Source of the DNA: Acidobacteriaceae bacterium
GTDB taxonomy: Bacteria; Acidobacteriota; Terriglobia; Terriglobales; Acidobacteriaceae
Reading direction: 5' to 3'
DNA: 64,000 nt
Assembly (NCBI GenBank): GCA_003156805.1
Contig: PMHV01000059.1
Location: 212,215-276,214, forward strand
Translations under genes and position numbers: made by a program
Part shown: one piece after another, positions 52,121 to 60,880 of the stretch
Numbering within the stretch: the first letter of the stretch is position 1
Layout of the letters: the number at the start of each line of letters is the position of its first letter
The notes under the pieces: generated by a model
The model's input: only the letters and a program-made list of their open reading frames with translations
Database searches by the model: none
What the model was told of the DNA's origin: nothing

Positions 52121-53485
52121 TCATGGATGATCGGGGAGTTTTTCAGTTTTCCGTCCCCCATACCGTTGCAGCACGCGCAGGGCCTCCGGATCAAAGGACT
52201 CATTCGGCAGCGGAGGTTGGTGCAGCAATACGATTCGATAGATGGGCGCGAATGAACCGCCGCCATATATCTCGGGAAACGCAGCTCCAGAGAAAGTGAC
52301 TCGCGTGCTGTACCCCAGCGCGATAATTCCCATGGCCCCGTACAGGCCGCAAATTGCATAGCCGGCCCACCGCACCGTCGCAGCTTGGCGCCACCAGGAG
52401 CTGATCTCCGCCATCAATGCCGCGATTATGATCGGTAGAACGGGAATCCAGTAGCGAGCGTCTTGCGACCACGGCGTCAGCAAGAGACCACCCAGGCAGG
52501 CGATCAGGTAGATATCCGCCGCTCTCAGTTGGCTCCTGCGGCGATAGAGCCCCGCCGCCAGGAGGACAATTACCAGCAGTCCTACCATCCCGGCGGCGTA
52601 CTTCACCGCGGGTACTTTAGTCGCAGGAATGTTGAGCGTCAGCTCACCTAACTCTCTCAGCCTGAGGACTGCCGTGGCTGCCCAAGTTCCCACGATTCCA
52701 TGCCTGTAATCCGCTGAGAACATGCTTCCGTACATGCTGCGCTTAAACAGCAAGCTTCCTATCGCAACCGACGCCGCGATGATCAAGACAAGAACAAACC
52801 GCAAGGTTTTATCGCGGCGAAGGCGTTTATCCAATCCGGTGATGCGCCCAGCCACCCAGCCCATGGCCGGCAGCAGAGTAATTCCGATCGACCGAGTCAA
52901 GGTTGCGGCCAATAGCAGCATGAGCGCTAGGAATAACCATGCGGCTTGTCGCCGGATTCCCCTGTCCTCTAGTTCTGCCCGCTGCAGCAGGGACAGACTG
53001 GCGAGCGACAATCCGAAAAAAGGGATGTCGCTCAAGACCACAGGCGTGTGTTTAACCACGAGAAAGCTAAGCAGCGTGAGGAGAGAGCCTAACATTGCGG
53101 CGTCGACGCTTAGGAGAAATGCCCTGCGAGCGACAAGGTAACTGGCCAGCACTCCGATCAGCAGGAACGCGCAGTTTAGTCCCACCAGGCTCCAAGGCCC
53201 AGCAATCCCGACGCGGTCTAAAGCCGCTATCATGGCAGCATACCCGGCAGGATGTTGCGTGGGTTGGCCGAGAAGCAAAAAGCCGTTACCGTCCGCTCCA
53301 GACGCAGCCACCGACAAGTACTCCACCGAATCGGTCGTCATTCTCAGGGGGCTAAACATCTGCAGCAGGTAGACCGCATAGCATAGTGCCAAAGAAAGAA
53401 CCAGAAGCTGCGTCCTGCGGCCGCTTGCGCGTAAGCTGCCAAACGCTGCCCACGACGGCTCGGAAGTTGATATCAGTTGCGTCAT
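52121..53485 (-). CDS. Membrane glycosyltransferase-like protein (GT-C/GT39 type)
   Basis: 454 residues from ATG 53485, about eleven helices. The first luminal loop has the GT-C acidic site (TTDSVEYLSVA) followed by LLGQPTQHPAGYAAM; SDIPFFGLSLASL and TPWSQDARYWIPVLPIIIA are typical of RgtA/B/C/D-like dolichyl/polyprenyl-phosphate sugar transferases. Acceptor unknown. The frame open to 53575 adds an unlikely Cys/Trp-rich stretch. Confidence 0.75.
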   Translation of the reverse strand: MTQLISTSEPSWAAFGSLRASGRRTQLLVLSLALCYAVYLLQMFSPLRMTTDSVEYLSVAASGADGNGFLLLGQPTQHPAGYAAMIAALDRVGIAGPWSLVGLNCAFLLIGVLASYLVARRAFLLSVDAAMLGSLLTLLSFLVVKHTPVVLSDIPFFGLSLASLSLLQRAELEDRGIRRQAAWLFLALMLLLAATLTRSIGITLLPAMGWVAGRITGLDKRLRRDKTLRFVLVLIIAASVAIGSLLFKRSMYGSMFSADYRHGIVGTWAATAVLRLRELGELTLNIPATKVPAVKYAAGMVGLLVIVLLAAGLYRRRSQLRAADIYLIACLGGLLLTPWSQDARYWIPVLPIIIAALMAEISSWWRQAATVRWAGYAICGLYGAMGIIALGYSTRVTFSGAAFPEIYGGGSFAPIYRIVLLHQPPLPNESFDPEALRVLQRYGGRKTEKLPDHP

Positions 53486-53703
53486 GTTTAGTATCGTCCC
53501 TACTCGCCGCCGGCAAAACCACCACCAACAAATATGTGAACTCAGCAGGCAGAATGCACGAGAGGCGAACGGCAATACTAATACGGAGTGCGGACGCTTG
53601 GGTTGAGGTGAAGAGTCGAGCCGGTGGAATTCTTAGTCTCGCCGCGTCGGAAGCTGTTGGCGGTTGGACCCGCGAGGGTTATTGTTCGGATCTCGACTCT
53701 GGC

Positions 53704-54240
53704 TCACCACTCGGAAAGTTTCACCAGCGCCATCGATATTCGCAAAAGGTCATGGACGAACGTGAACACCACCAGCTTTTCGAAATAAATGTTGACAAAC
53801 ATCAGCGCCTTAACGCTCCGCGTTATGTCCTCCTTCTGGTGGGCGGCTTCATCTTTTTTCTTGCCAAACTCAACCGGGATGAACAGCATCGGGATAGCGG
53901 CAAGCACTAATGGAGCGCCGACAAAGCACATGGAAAGATGTGCCTGGTGGCAAGCTTTGAGAAATGTTGTGGTCTTGCCTGTGTCAGTGAAAACCACAGC
54001 TAACACGGCAGCGTAGAAACCGATGAAGTACGACATCAGCGTCTCCGCATCCCGGCAGTGGCTCAGGATCTTTGTCGTGGTTCGCCCTTCAAAGTGCTCA
54101 CCGCAGACAAACCAGATATCCCAACCGAAGAACAGCCCTGCCATAACGTAGACGGTACAGTTCACATGCCAGTAGGCTCCAGATAGAAGCATCACTAAGG
54201 CAAGCGAATACAGGATCACGCACCAAAGGCCCTTGTACAT
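53704..54240 (-). CDS. Membrane protein of unknown function
   Basis: 178 residues with four hydrophobic stretches (LWCVILYSLALVMLLSGAYW, VYVMAGLFFGWDIWFV, YFIGFYAAVLAVVF, FVGAPLVLAAIPMLFI) and a charged stretch (FGKKKDEAAHQKED). No family recognised. Codons are less GC-rich than those of flanking genes. A 43-codon open frame at 54216-54347 overlaps its start. Confidence 0.6.
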   Translation of the reverse strand: MYKGLWCVILYSLALVMLLSGAYWHVNCTVYVMAGLFFGWDIWFVCGEHFEGRTTTKILSHCRDAETLMSYFIGFYAAVLAVVFTDTGKTTTFLKACHQAHLSMCFVGAPLVLAAIPMLFIPVEFGKKKDEAAHQKEDITRSVKALMFVNIYFEKLVVFTFVHDLLRISMALVKLSEW

Positions 54241-54347
54241 AACTTACCCTCTGGGTTGCCCCGGAAGATCATTTTGGCCACCTGACGCTTCAGCGGAATG
54301 TCGTGGAAGCGCCTTCCGGGCAAATTGATTTCGAGAACGTCGAGCAT
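54216..54347 (-). CDS. Possible 43-residue protein overlapping the next gene
   Basis: Starts ATG 54347 and reads MLDVLEINLPGRRFHDIPLK onwards, with a second block QVAKMIFRGNPEG, and overlaps the 178-residue gene by 25 bases. Amino-acid content looks protein-like, but there is no clear ribosome-binding site. It may be a small coupled protein or the remnant of a larger gene. Confidence 0.3.
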   Translation of the reverse strand: MLDVLEINLPGRRFHDIPLKRQVAKMIFRGNPEGKLCTRAFGA

Positions 54348-54466
54348 TCTACACCCGTTTCTCCCGTATCTTGCTGGAATCATCTGTGTGCGAGTCGCCT
54401 TGCCGTGGTCTCAATCGCGCCATCGCAGCTGAAATCGTCGGATACCGGCTCCACGCCAGGGCTGTT

Positions 54467-55768
54467 CTAATCGAGCTTCTTTCCACGCGTCTCCGGCAAC
54501 TGCGTCGTCATGAGTGCGGCAAGCAGATATCCCGCCGCGCACAAATAAAACGCCCAGCTCAAACCTTTCATCTGACCCACTCGCCCAATCACCAATGGCG
54601 CTACCGAACTCATCGTCCGCGCGCCGTTGTAAGTGAAGCCCAGCGCTCGTGCCCGCAAGCCGGTTGGAAAAATCTCGCTGCCCATGATTCCAGAGCCGGA
54701 GAAGATTCCCGTCCCGAAAAACGCCACTATCGTTCCGAGCAGCATCAGCGCGCCGGGAGAGCGTGCCGCAGCATAAAGTGGAACCAGAAATGCTGCTACT
54801 AAGCTATAGACAAGAAATGCCTTGCGCCGTCCAAGACGATCCGCCACCCAGCCGAAACTGGCATAACCGGGAAACATCCCAAACACATTCAGCACCACCA
54901 GCAGCGTGGTCGTACCCAGCACGCCAAAGCCGCGTCCGCCCTGCTCCACCGGCAGCGACAAGTATGGCGGCAGCCAGGTGAACAGCCCCCACCATGCAAA
55001 CATGCCAAAGAAGTTGAATAGTAGAAGCGCAAAAGTATGTTTCACGTACGGCGGCCGGAAGATCGTCGAAAAGCTCGTCGAAATGCTCGTAGAGACATTA
55101 CCCGTTACGTCTTTGCCGCTCTCGACGTGGCCGCTGCCGATCGCATCGCGTTGTCCCTGCGACGCCCGTTGTTCCCACATCGCCGACTCCGGCACTCCGC
55201 GCCGAATCCACAAAGTCAGCAGCGCCGGCAGAATGCCCACGAAGAACACGGCCCGCCATCCGAAATACCGCGCCACCGGACCCGCCACCAACGCGGCCGC
55301 AGCAAAGCCCAGCGCCCACGAACTCTGAACGATCGAAATTGCCTTGGCGCGAAACTCCGTCGGCCAGCTCTCGGCCACCAGCGTCGCGCCGGTATTCCAT
55401 TCGCCTCCCATCCCCAGCCCGAGCACGAATCGCGCCGCCGCCAGCATCGCAATGCTGGTCGCCAGGCCGGAAGCGAACGAGCACACCGAATACGTCAGGA
55501 TGCTCGCCATCAGCGCCTGCTTGCGTCCGATGCGATCGGCAAGAAAGCCAAACAGCAAGCCGCCGATGCCGGAAGCCACCAATGTCAGCGTTCCCAGCAG
55601 CCCGGCCGTGGTCTTGCTCATGCCCAGGTCGCGCATCAGCAGCGTCAGCACCAGCGCGTAGAGCATGGCGTCGAACGCGTCGAGCGCCCAGCCCAGCGCC
55701 GCCGCCAGCAGCGTCCGCCGCTGCCCCGGTGTTGCCTGCCGAATCAGTTGGATAGGGCCAATCGCCAT
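54467..55768 (-). CDS. Major facilitator superfamily transporter
   Basis: 433 residues, twelve helices. Signature loop GFLADRIGRKQALMAS between helices 2 and 3 and GWVADRLGRRKAFLVYS between helices 8 and 9; GWALDAFDAMLYALVLTLL at helix 1 carries the Asp pair of the aromatic-acid/sugar-acid transporter group (AAHS/SHS). Likely imports an organic acid with protons; substrate unknown. Confidence 0.88.
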   Translation of the reverse strand: MAIGPIQLIRQATPGQRRTLLAAALGWALDAFDAMLYALVLTLLMRDLGMSKTTAGLLGTLTLVASGIGGLLFGFLADRIGRKQALMASILTYSVCSFASGLATSIAMLAAARFVLGLGMGGEWNTGATLVAESWPTEFRAKAISIVQSSWALGFAAAALVAGPVARYFGWRAVFFVGILPALLTLWIRRGVPESAMWEQRASQGQRDAIGSGHVESGKDVTGNVSTSISTSFSTIFRPPYVKHTFALLLFNFFGMFAWWGLFTWLPPYLSLPVEQGGRGFGVLGTTTLLVVLNVFGMFPGYASFGWVADRLGRRKAFLVYSLVAAFLVPLYAAARSPGALMLLGTIVAFFGTGIFSGSGIMGSEIFPTGLRARALGFTYNGARTMSSVAPLVIGRVGQMKGLSWAFYLCAAGYLLAALMTTQLPETRGKKLD

Positions 55769-55968
55769 GAAGTGCGGATTGTACGAGCAGATCAGGAATT
55801 GTCAATTTCCGATTTCGGTATTGCAATCCCAATTTCGCAGCCGCTCTGGATGTTTTCTTACCGGGTACCCGCACTGTCGTTTACAATGTTTTTACTTCGC
55901 GAGCCGCGATTCTAGGTTAGCCTCGTCGTGTCACCTTCACTAACGACGCTCTGAAACCGGATGTGCTT

Positions 55969-56412
55969 ATGAGATTTCAGCGGGTTGCCGCGCCCCTTGT
56001 TTTTCTCCTGACGTTCCTTACCCCCTGTTTTGCCCACCACATGGCGGTCGTGGTCAACAAGGAAAACAGCGTGGGGAACGTCACGTCCGTCCACCTGTCC
56101 AAGATTTTCCGCTCGGAGATCAGGAAGTGGCCCGACGGCAAGGCCGTTATCTTGGTTCTGCACAAGGGCTCCGCCGGCGAAACCGAAACGCTGGAGCGCT
56201 TGATCAAGATGAGTGCCGACGAGTTAAAGGCGATGATCACCGCTCACAAGGATTCCATCGTAATGGCGGACTCCGACGCGGACGTACTCAAGATTGTGCA
56301 ATCCAATGCTGGCGCCGTCGGCTTTGTGGATGCCCGCTCCGTCGACAACACCATCAACGTCGTGCGGGTCGACGGCAAGCTCCCTATGGAATCAGGCTAT
56401 TTGCCGCATTAG
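55969..56412 (+). CDS. Small PstS-like substrate-binding protein
   Basis: 147 residues. Signal peptide ending CFAHH, then one lobe of a phosphate-binding PstS-like fold: VTSVHLSKIFRSEIRKWPDG is the typical block, followed by a helical part and NAGAVGFVDARSVD. Only half of the usual two-lobe length, as in the short PBP-like proteins found beside other systems. No transporter genes adjoin it. GTG 55963 is a possible earlier start. Confidence 0.75.
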   Translation: MRFQRVAAPLVFLLTFLTPCFAHHMAVVVNKENSVGNVTSVHLSKIFRSEIRKWPDGKAVILVLHKGSAGETETLERLIKMSADELKAMITAHKDSIVMADSDADVLKIVQSNAGAVGFVDARSVDNTINVVRVDGKLPMESGYLPH

Positions 56413-56587
56413 CTCGCGAAACATCTCCTTGGCTCCCGGCTGAATCCGTGAACGGAACTGGCTCAACAAGCCAGCCGGCGGCTCCGAACATTTTCAGTTC
56501 GCTCGCGATCTGACGCATAAGTGTGTACTCTTGGTCGTTGGCCACGACAGATTGTTTGGCGCGGAGGATCTTCAAGATGGGATTCAT
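56384..56587 (-). CDS. Possible small protein, low support
   Basis: 67 residues from ATG 56587 (starts MNPILKILRAKQSVV). Composition is protein-like, but it overlaps the 3' end of the PstS-like gene by 29 bases and lacks a ribosome-binding site. Confidence 0.25.
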   Translation of the reverse strand: MNPILKILRAKQSVVANDQEYTLMRQIASELKMFGAAGWLVEPVPFTDSAGSQGDVSRANAANSLIP

Positions 56588-56744
56588 GGACGGAGAATGC
56601 GCAAACTGAACAGTGATTGAAATTGTTAGACGGATGGGTACCGTTTTGGTACAGAGGTAATCCGCTGTTGTCACAGTCGGGCGTTGGCGCCACCTATTTC
56701 GCCGAACGCGCGCACCGCGATTTATTCAGCTAGCTTGCGGTATG
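56413..56744. other. 332-base gap
   Basis: Only the weak minus-strand frame at 56384-56587 and a short inverted repeat around 56638-56653 (GGTACC ... GGTAC). No promoter or RNA I can name. Confidence 0.4.
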
Positions 56745-57683
56745 TCATCGTCCCAGCAAATGGAAATATCTTCTTGCCTTGTTCACATCGCGTGCAATCT
56801 GCTCGCGTAGCGCCTCCACTGACGGAAACTTGATCTCATCGCGCACCCGGTCAAGAAAACAAATTTCGACTTCGCTTTCCGGCGTCAGCTCAATAGGATG
56901 AAAGTTCAGCAAGTGGCTCTCGATGGCAAACGAATCTGCGCCAAACGTTGGACGATTGCCCACGTTGGTGACGGAATCAAAACGCTCGGCGCCCACGCGT
57001 GTCAACGTGATGTAGACGCCGTCTTTCGGCACAAGTTCTTCATAGCGGGCCAGATTGATGGTCGGGACAGTGTATTTCGAGCCGTAGCCGCGGCCACGGC
57101 CCGGCGCGCCCAGAATACAAAACGGACGCCCCAGCAGATGCCGCGCCCGGCTCACCCGTCCCTCGCTCAGCAATTTGCGGATGTGGCTGCTCGAAACTTT
57201 TTCGCCACGCAGCGTTTCCTCCGCGTAAAGCTTCACTTCAAAGCCCAGTTCGCGCCCGAAAGTTGCCAGCAGGTTCATATCTCCCGCCGCCTTGTGCCCG
57301 AAGTGGAAGTTGTAGCCCTCATGCACCTCGCGCGCATGTAACTTCTTCTTTAGAATCCGCTCCGCAAACTGGCGCGGCGTCATCAACGAAAGATCGCGCC
57401 CAAAAGGCAACGCCAGAACCGCGTCAATCCCGGTAGCTTGCAGCAGGCGCAACTTTTCCGCCACTGGAGTCAGCAGTTTCAATCCCGAGTCCGGCCGCAG
57501 GATGCGCACCGGATGCGGCTCAAACGTTACTGCTACGGCCTTGGTTCCGATCTGCCGTGCCCGCTGCACGATCTCCCTCAGCACATGCGCATGCGCCCGG
57601 TGCACGCCGTCAAAGTTGCCCACGCTTACCAGCGTGGGGCCGAAATCGGCAGGAACGTCTTCGAGTTTGTGAAAAACCTGCAT
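56745..57683 (-). CDS. ribF: Bifunctional riboflavin kinase/FMN adenylyltransferase
   Basis: Makes FMN then FAD. 312 residues. N-terminal nucleotidyltransferase (about 1-185) with SVGNFDGVHRAHAHVL and the HIRKLLSEG end block; C-terminal flavokinase (about 185-305) with LGRPFCILGAPGRGRGYG, TVPTINL and the DGVYIT strand. The usual GRxLGFPTANL motif is changed to a YGSKYTVPTINL form. Supplies FAD for ThiO and other flavoenzymes. Confidence 0.93.
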   Translation of the reverse strand: MQVFHKLEDVPADFGPTLVSVGNFDGVHRAHAHVLREIVQRARQIGTKAVAVTFEPHPVRILRPDSGLKLLTPVAEKLRLLQATGIDAVLALPFGRDLSLMTPRQFAERILKKKLHAREVHEGYNFHFGHKAAGDMNLLATFGRELGFEVKLYAEETLRGEKVSSSHIRKLLSEGRVSRARHLLGRPFCILGAPGRGRGYGSKYTVPTINLARYEELVPKDGVYITLTRVGAERFDSVTNVGNRPTFGADSFAIESHLLNFHPIELTPESEVEICFLDRVRDEIKFPSVEALREQIARDVNKARRYFHLLGR

Positions 57684-57774
57684 GCAGGTGATCAGTGACA
57701 GTGCTCAATGGGCAGGAGCAGTGTTCCCGGAAGTTCTTACTGGGTCCTGACCACTGTCCACTGACCGCTGAATT

Positions 57775-58548
57775 TCAGATTTCAAACTCCGCCTTCATTC
57801 CGTCGTACGACAGCCGCACATGCCGCGGCAGCGTCGCGTTGGTCGCCTCATGCGCCAGGTCGTGGCAAATGTGGGTGAAGAACGCGCGCTTCGGTTTGAC
57901 GCGCTCCACGATGCGCAACGAGTTCTCCACCGTCGAGTGCGTGGGATGCGGCTTGTGCCGCAGCGCATCCAGAAACAAAATATCCAATTCCTCCAACTGA
58001 TGGAATGACGCTTCGGGAATCTCGCTGTGGTCGGTCAGATAGGCCGCGGATCCAAACCGGAAGCCATAAATTTCAGTTTCGCCGTGAATGATGCACACCG
58101 GATCGAAGCGCGCGCCAAACAACTCCACCGGACCGTCGATGGGTTTCAGCTCCAGCCGGGGCAAGCCGCCGAACTTGTAATCCGCGTCAAAGATGTAGCT
58201 GAACATTTTGCGTAGAAACGCCGCCGCATCCGGACGCGCGTAAAGCGGCAACCGGCCTGGCTTGTGGCGATAACTGAGGGGCCGCAGGTCGTCGATGCCG
58301 AGAATGTGGTCGGCGTGGGTGTGCGTGTAAAATACGGCATCCACACGCGTGATGCGCTCGCGGATGGCTTGCGCGTAAAAATCGGGAGTGGTGTCGATCA
58401 GCACCACTTTCCCGCCGTACTCGATCATGATCGATGGCCGGGTGCGCCGGTCATGCGGATCGGTCGAGTGGCACACCGCGCAATCGCAGCCCAGCGTAGG
58501 CACGCCCATCGACGTCCCGCTGCCCAGCACGGTGAGTGTGGCCTTCAT
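57775..58548 (-). CDS. MBL-fold metallo-hydrolase (PhnP-like)
   Basis: 257 residues from ATG 58548. Two-metal site THTHADHILGID (HxHxDH), then GETEIYGFRFGSAAYLTD and DILFLDALRHKPHPTHST, ending FFTHICHDLAHE. N-terminal LGSGTSMGVPTLGCDCAVC with three cysteines is the PhnP/phosphodiesterase subgroup mark. Probably a cyclic phosphodiesterase; substrate uncertain. Confidence 0.88.
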   Translation of the reverse strand: MKATLTVLGSGTSMGVPTLGCDCAVCHSTDPHDRRTRPSIMIEYGGKVVLIDTTPDFYAQAIRERITRVDAVFYTHTHADHILGIDDLRPLSYRHKPGRLPLYARPDAAAFLRKMFSYIFDADYKFGGLPRLELKPIDGPVELFGARFDPVCIIHGETEIYGFRFGSAAYLTDHSEIPEASFHQLEELDILFLDALRHKPHPTHSTVENSLRIVERVKPKRAFFTHICHDLAHEATNATLPRHVRLSYDGMKAEFEI

Positions 58549-58601
58549 GCCCGAACCCCGCGTGCCCGAACCTGGGTGCAGCAAAGCGTCATACCCTCAG
58601 T

Positions 58602-58658
58602 GATGATGCTCTGACTGATCATGCTCCGAAGATCATGCTTTGAAGATCATGCTCTAAT
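58602..58658. repeat. Four 14-15 bp tandem units between DUF1844 and MBL genes
   Basis: GATGATGCTCTGACT (58602), GATCATGCTCCGAA (58617), GATCATGCTTTGAA (58631), GATCATGCTCTAAT (58645), then a truncated GATCAACG that overlaps the DUF1844 stop. Confidence 0.75.
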
Positions 58659-58660
58659 GA

Positions 58661-59299
58661 TCAACGTCCGCGGGTTCCGGTGGCGGCCCCGGGCTGCGGC
58701 GGCCGCGCCAGTGCATTGGTGACCTCCACATATGCCATGCGCAGCTCGTAGAGGCTGTTGTGCAGGAAGTTCTCTTCGGTCGAAGTCAGGTTGCCCTTGG
58801 TTTTCTCGGCGATCAGGCTGAACGTGTCGACGGTCTGGCGCGCGCCGATGATGTCAACCTGTGGCTGCGCTCCCTGCTGATGCATCAGGCCCAGTTGCAT
58901 CATCGCGGTCATGTACAGCGACGCCATGAAGCGCTCGAACGTCATCTCGAATTCTTTCGCCGAACCCCCGCTAAGTTCCACCTGCGAATCCAGTTCCTTC
59001 GACGATTGCAGGTAAGCGTCGGCCTGCGCCCGCTGCTCGGCCGCCGTGGGTGGGGGCGGAATATCCCCCACCTCGTCAATTCCCGTTGCTGGCGCAGTGG
59101 CCGCGGCAGCGGGTGACGTCGCCATGGCTGGCGTCTCTGCGACCTCAGTCGAAGCGGCCGCCACAGGCTCCGCCTTCGGAGCCTCCGCGTTCGGCTGCGC
59201 CACTTCTTGGGTTACATCGTTGCGCAATTCGCCGTCTGCAGTGAACAGTCGCCGGTCCTTTACCGTGAAGCTGGGTGATTCTTGTCTTTTCTCCGCCAT
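58661..59299 (-). CDS. DUF1844 family protein
   Basis: 212 residues. N-terminal half is a disordered Ala/Pro/Glu stretch; the C-terminal ~95 residues form the DUF1844 helical bundle (MTFERFMASLYMTAMMQLGL, GARQTVDTFSLIAEKTKGNL, NLSTSTEENFLHNSLYELRM-like). ATG 59299 gives the normal charged start AEKRQESPSF. Role unknown; the family is common in Acidobacteria and Deltaproteobacteria. Confidence 0.85.
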   Translation of the reverse strand: MAEKRQESPSFTVKDRRLFTADGELRNDVTQEVAQPNAEAPKAEPVAAASTEVAETPAMATSPAAAATAPATGIDEVGDIPPPPTAAEQRAQADAYLQSSKELDSQVELSGGSAKEFEMTFERFMASLYMTAMMQLGLMHQQGAQPQVDIIGARQTVDTFSLIAEKTKGNLTSTEENFLHNSLYELRMAYVEVTNALARPPQPGAATGTRGR

Positions 59300-59412
59300 A
59301 TTGAACGTGTCCTTATGATGTCCTGGAAACTGGATGTCCCCGAAACTCAGGAGCTTCAATTCTAAACGTCTGCCACTTAAACCGCTCCCACGGTGAGAAG
59401 CGTCATCCAACC

Positions 59413-60603
59413 TCACCCCTCGCGGTGCACGGCGAAGGAACTTTGACGCTGCAGGGCAGATTCACCCACCGGAAGCTGCACCACAACGGCCTTCGCTTCG
59501 CCGATGGCGACTTCCTTGCCCGGCACTCCCACCTCGCGGCGAATGTAGCCCAGGGCCACGGTTCGCTCCGCGCCGGCCAGGATCACGGATGTTGCGCTGG
59601 TAATCTCTCCGACTTCTTTTTCCGCAGCCGCGATCTTCATGCCGGGTGCGATCTGCGCGCCATTCTCCGCAATGAAACCGGTGAACTTGCGATGCACATT
59701 TCCTCGCGAGCGGATACGCTCCACGATTTCCTGCCCCACGTAGCAGCCTTTGGTGAAGTTCAGCGCCCGCGTCTGTTCGGTTTCCTGGGGCAGGTCCCGC
59801 TCGCGAATATCCACGCCATAGAGCGGAATACCCGCCACGACCCGTTGCATCTCCAGCGCCTCCGAACCAACCGCCGTCGCACCCGCGGCCAGCAGAGCGC
59901 GCCAGGTTTGCTTTACATCTTTCGGAGCAAGCCAGATTTCGTAAGACTGATTCTCGTGAGGCTGGCCTTGTGACGACTGGCCCTCCGATTGGCCTTGTGA
60001 AGGCTCGTGCTGCACTTCTTCTCCACGCACCACCGTACACTCCACGCACTCGCATTCGCAGTTGCATCGCGGCGCAATCGACTGCAGCGGTGCCAGTTCC
60101 GGAATCTCGATCCCCGCAGTTTGCAAAGCCGCACGCGCCCTCGGTCCGGCCACGCCCAAAGCCGTCAGCTTCTCGCTAACCTCTGCCACTTCAACATCGT
60201 CCATGATGATGTAATGCTCGAAGGTGGCGAGCATCTTTTCCACTTGACTGCGGTCGGTGTCGAGCAACAGCGACTCGCCGCGGTTGTAGGCGTAGAGGTC
60301 GCCTAAAATCCGTCCCTGCGGATTCAGCAGAAATGCATACACGCCCTGCCCGGTGGCCAGGTCGCGTATGTTGTTGGTGACCATGCCGTTAAGCCAGCGC
60401 ACGCGGTCGTCGCCCGTCAGCGAAATCTTGGCGCGAAATCCCAGGTCATAGACGCCGCAACCCTCGCGCAAAGCGGAGAACTCCGCCCTCGCATCGCCGA
60501 AATTCGCCGCAGTAGTGGCGCCGCGATATTCGGCGATACGCACCGGCCGCGCATTGGCATCGGCCTGCCCTAGCAACGCGTCGTGGAGGGGAGTTTGAGT
60601 CAT
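59413..60603 (-). CDS. ygfZ: YgfZ/GcvT folate-binding protein with Cys-rich insertion
   Basis: Tetrahydrofolate-dependent factor for iron-sulfur cluster enzymes. 396 residues. Signature KGCYVGQEIVERIRSRGNV, and RFRAKI-type GVYDLGFRAKISLTGDDRV at the N-terminus. Between about residues 178 and 220 lies an insertion absent from the family core: a cluster of five cysteines (180, 182, 184, 186, 189; CNCECECVEC) followed by a Gln/Ser/Glu repeat (EPSQGQSEGQSSQGQ). Confidence 0.9.
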   Translation of the reverse strand: MTQTPLHDALLGQADANARPVRIAEYRGATTAANFGDARAEFSALREGCGVYDLGFRAKISLTGDDRVRWLNGMVTNNIRDLATGQGVYAFLLNPQGRILGDLYAYNRGESLLLDTDRSQVEKMLATFEHYIIMDDVEVAEVSEKLTALGVAGPRARAALQTAGIEIPELAPLQSIAPRCNCECECVECTVVRGEEVQHEPSQGQSEGQSSQGQPHENQSYEIWLAPKDVKQTWRALLAAGATAVGSEALEMQRVVAGIPLYGVDIRERDLPQETEQTRALNFTKGCYVGQEIVERIRSRGNVHRKFTGFIAENGAQIAPGMKIAAAEKEVGEITSATSVILAGAERTVALGYIRREVGVPGKEVAIGEAKAVVVQLPVGESALQRQSSFAVHREG

Positions 60604-60751
60604 CGGCTGGTTGTGAAGCCCAAGCTATTTGATTATAAGCGAAGGCGAAGGGATTGATTTTCGCGCGGTGCCGCGTAATTCCTGCCGCTTCTCGATCTCG
60701 CAACCAGCGGCGTTCGTCGGTAGTGGCGCAGTTTGGACCTTAACTGGACGG

Positions 60752-60800
60752 CGTCATCCCGAAGCCCCGCGTTTTCTCCAGCGGGGCGAGGGATTCTCGC
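60752..60800. repeat. Degenerate REP-like hairpin
   Basis: GTCATCCCGAAG followed by a perfect 7-bp stem GCCCCGC (60764-60770) / GCGGGGC (60781-60787), then GAGGGAT. Related in its flanks to the TGTCATCCTGAGC elements at 3021 and 61972. Confidence 0.5.
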
Positions 60801-60880
60801 GCGGAGTATTTTCAAACTGCACCATCACCCGCTCTTCTGCAACCTACTCATTCCTCGCGGCTTGTGTTAAGTTTTCTGCC

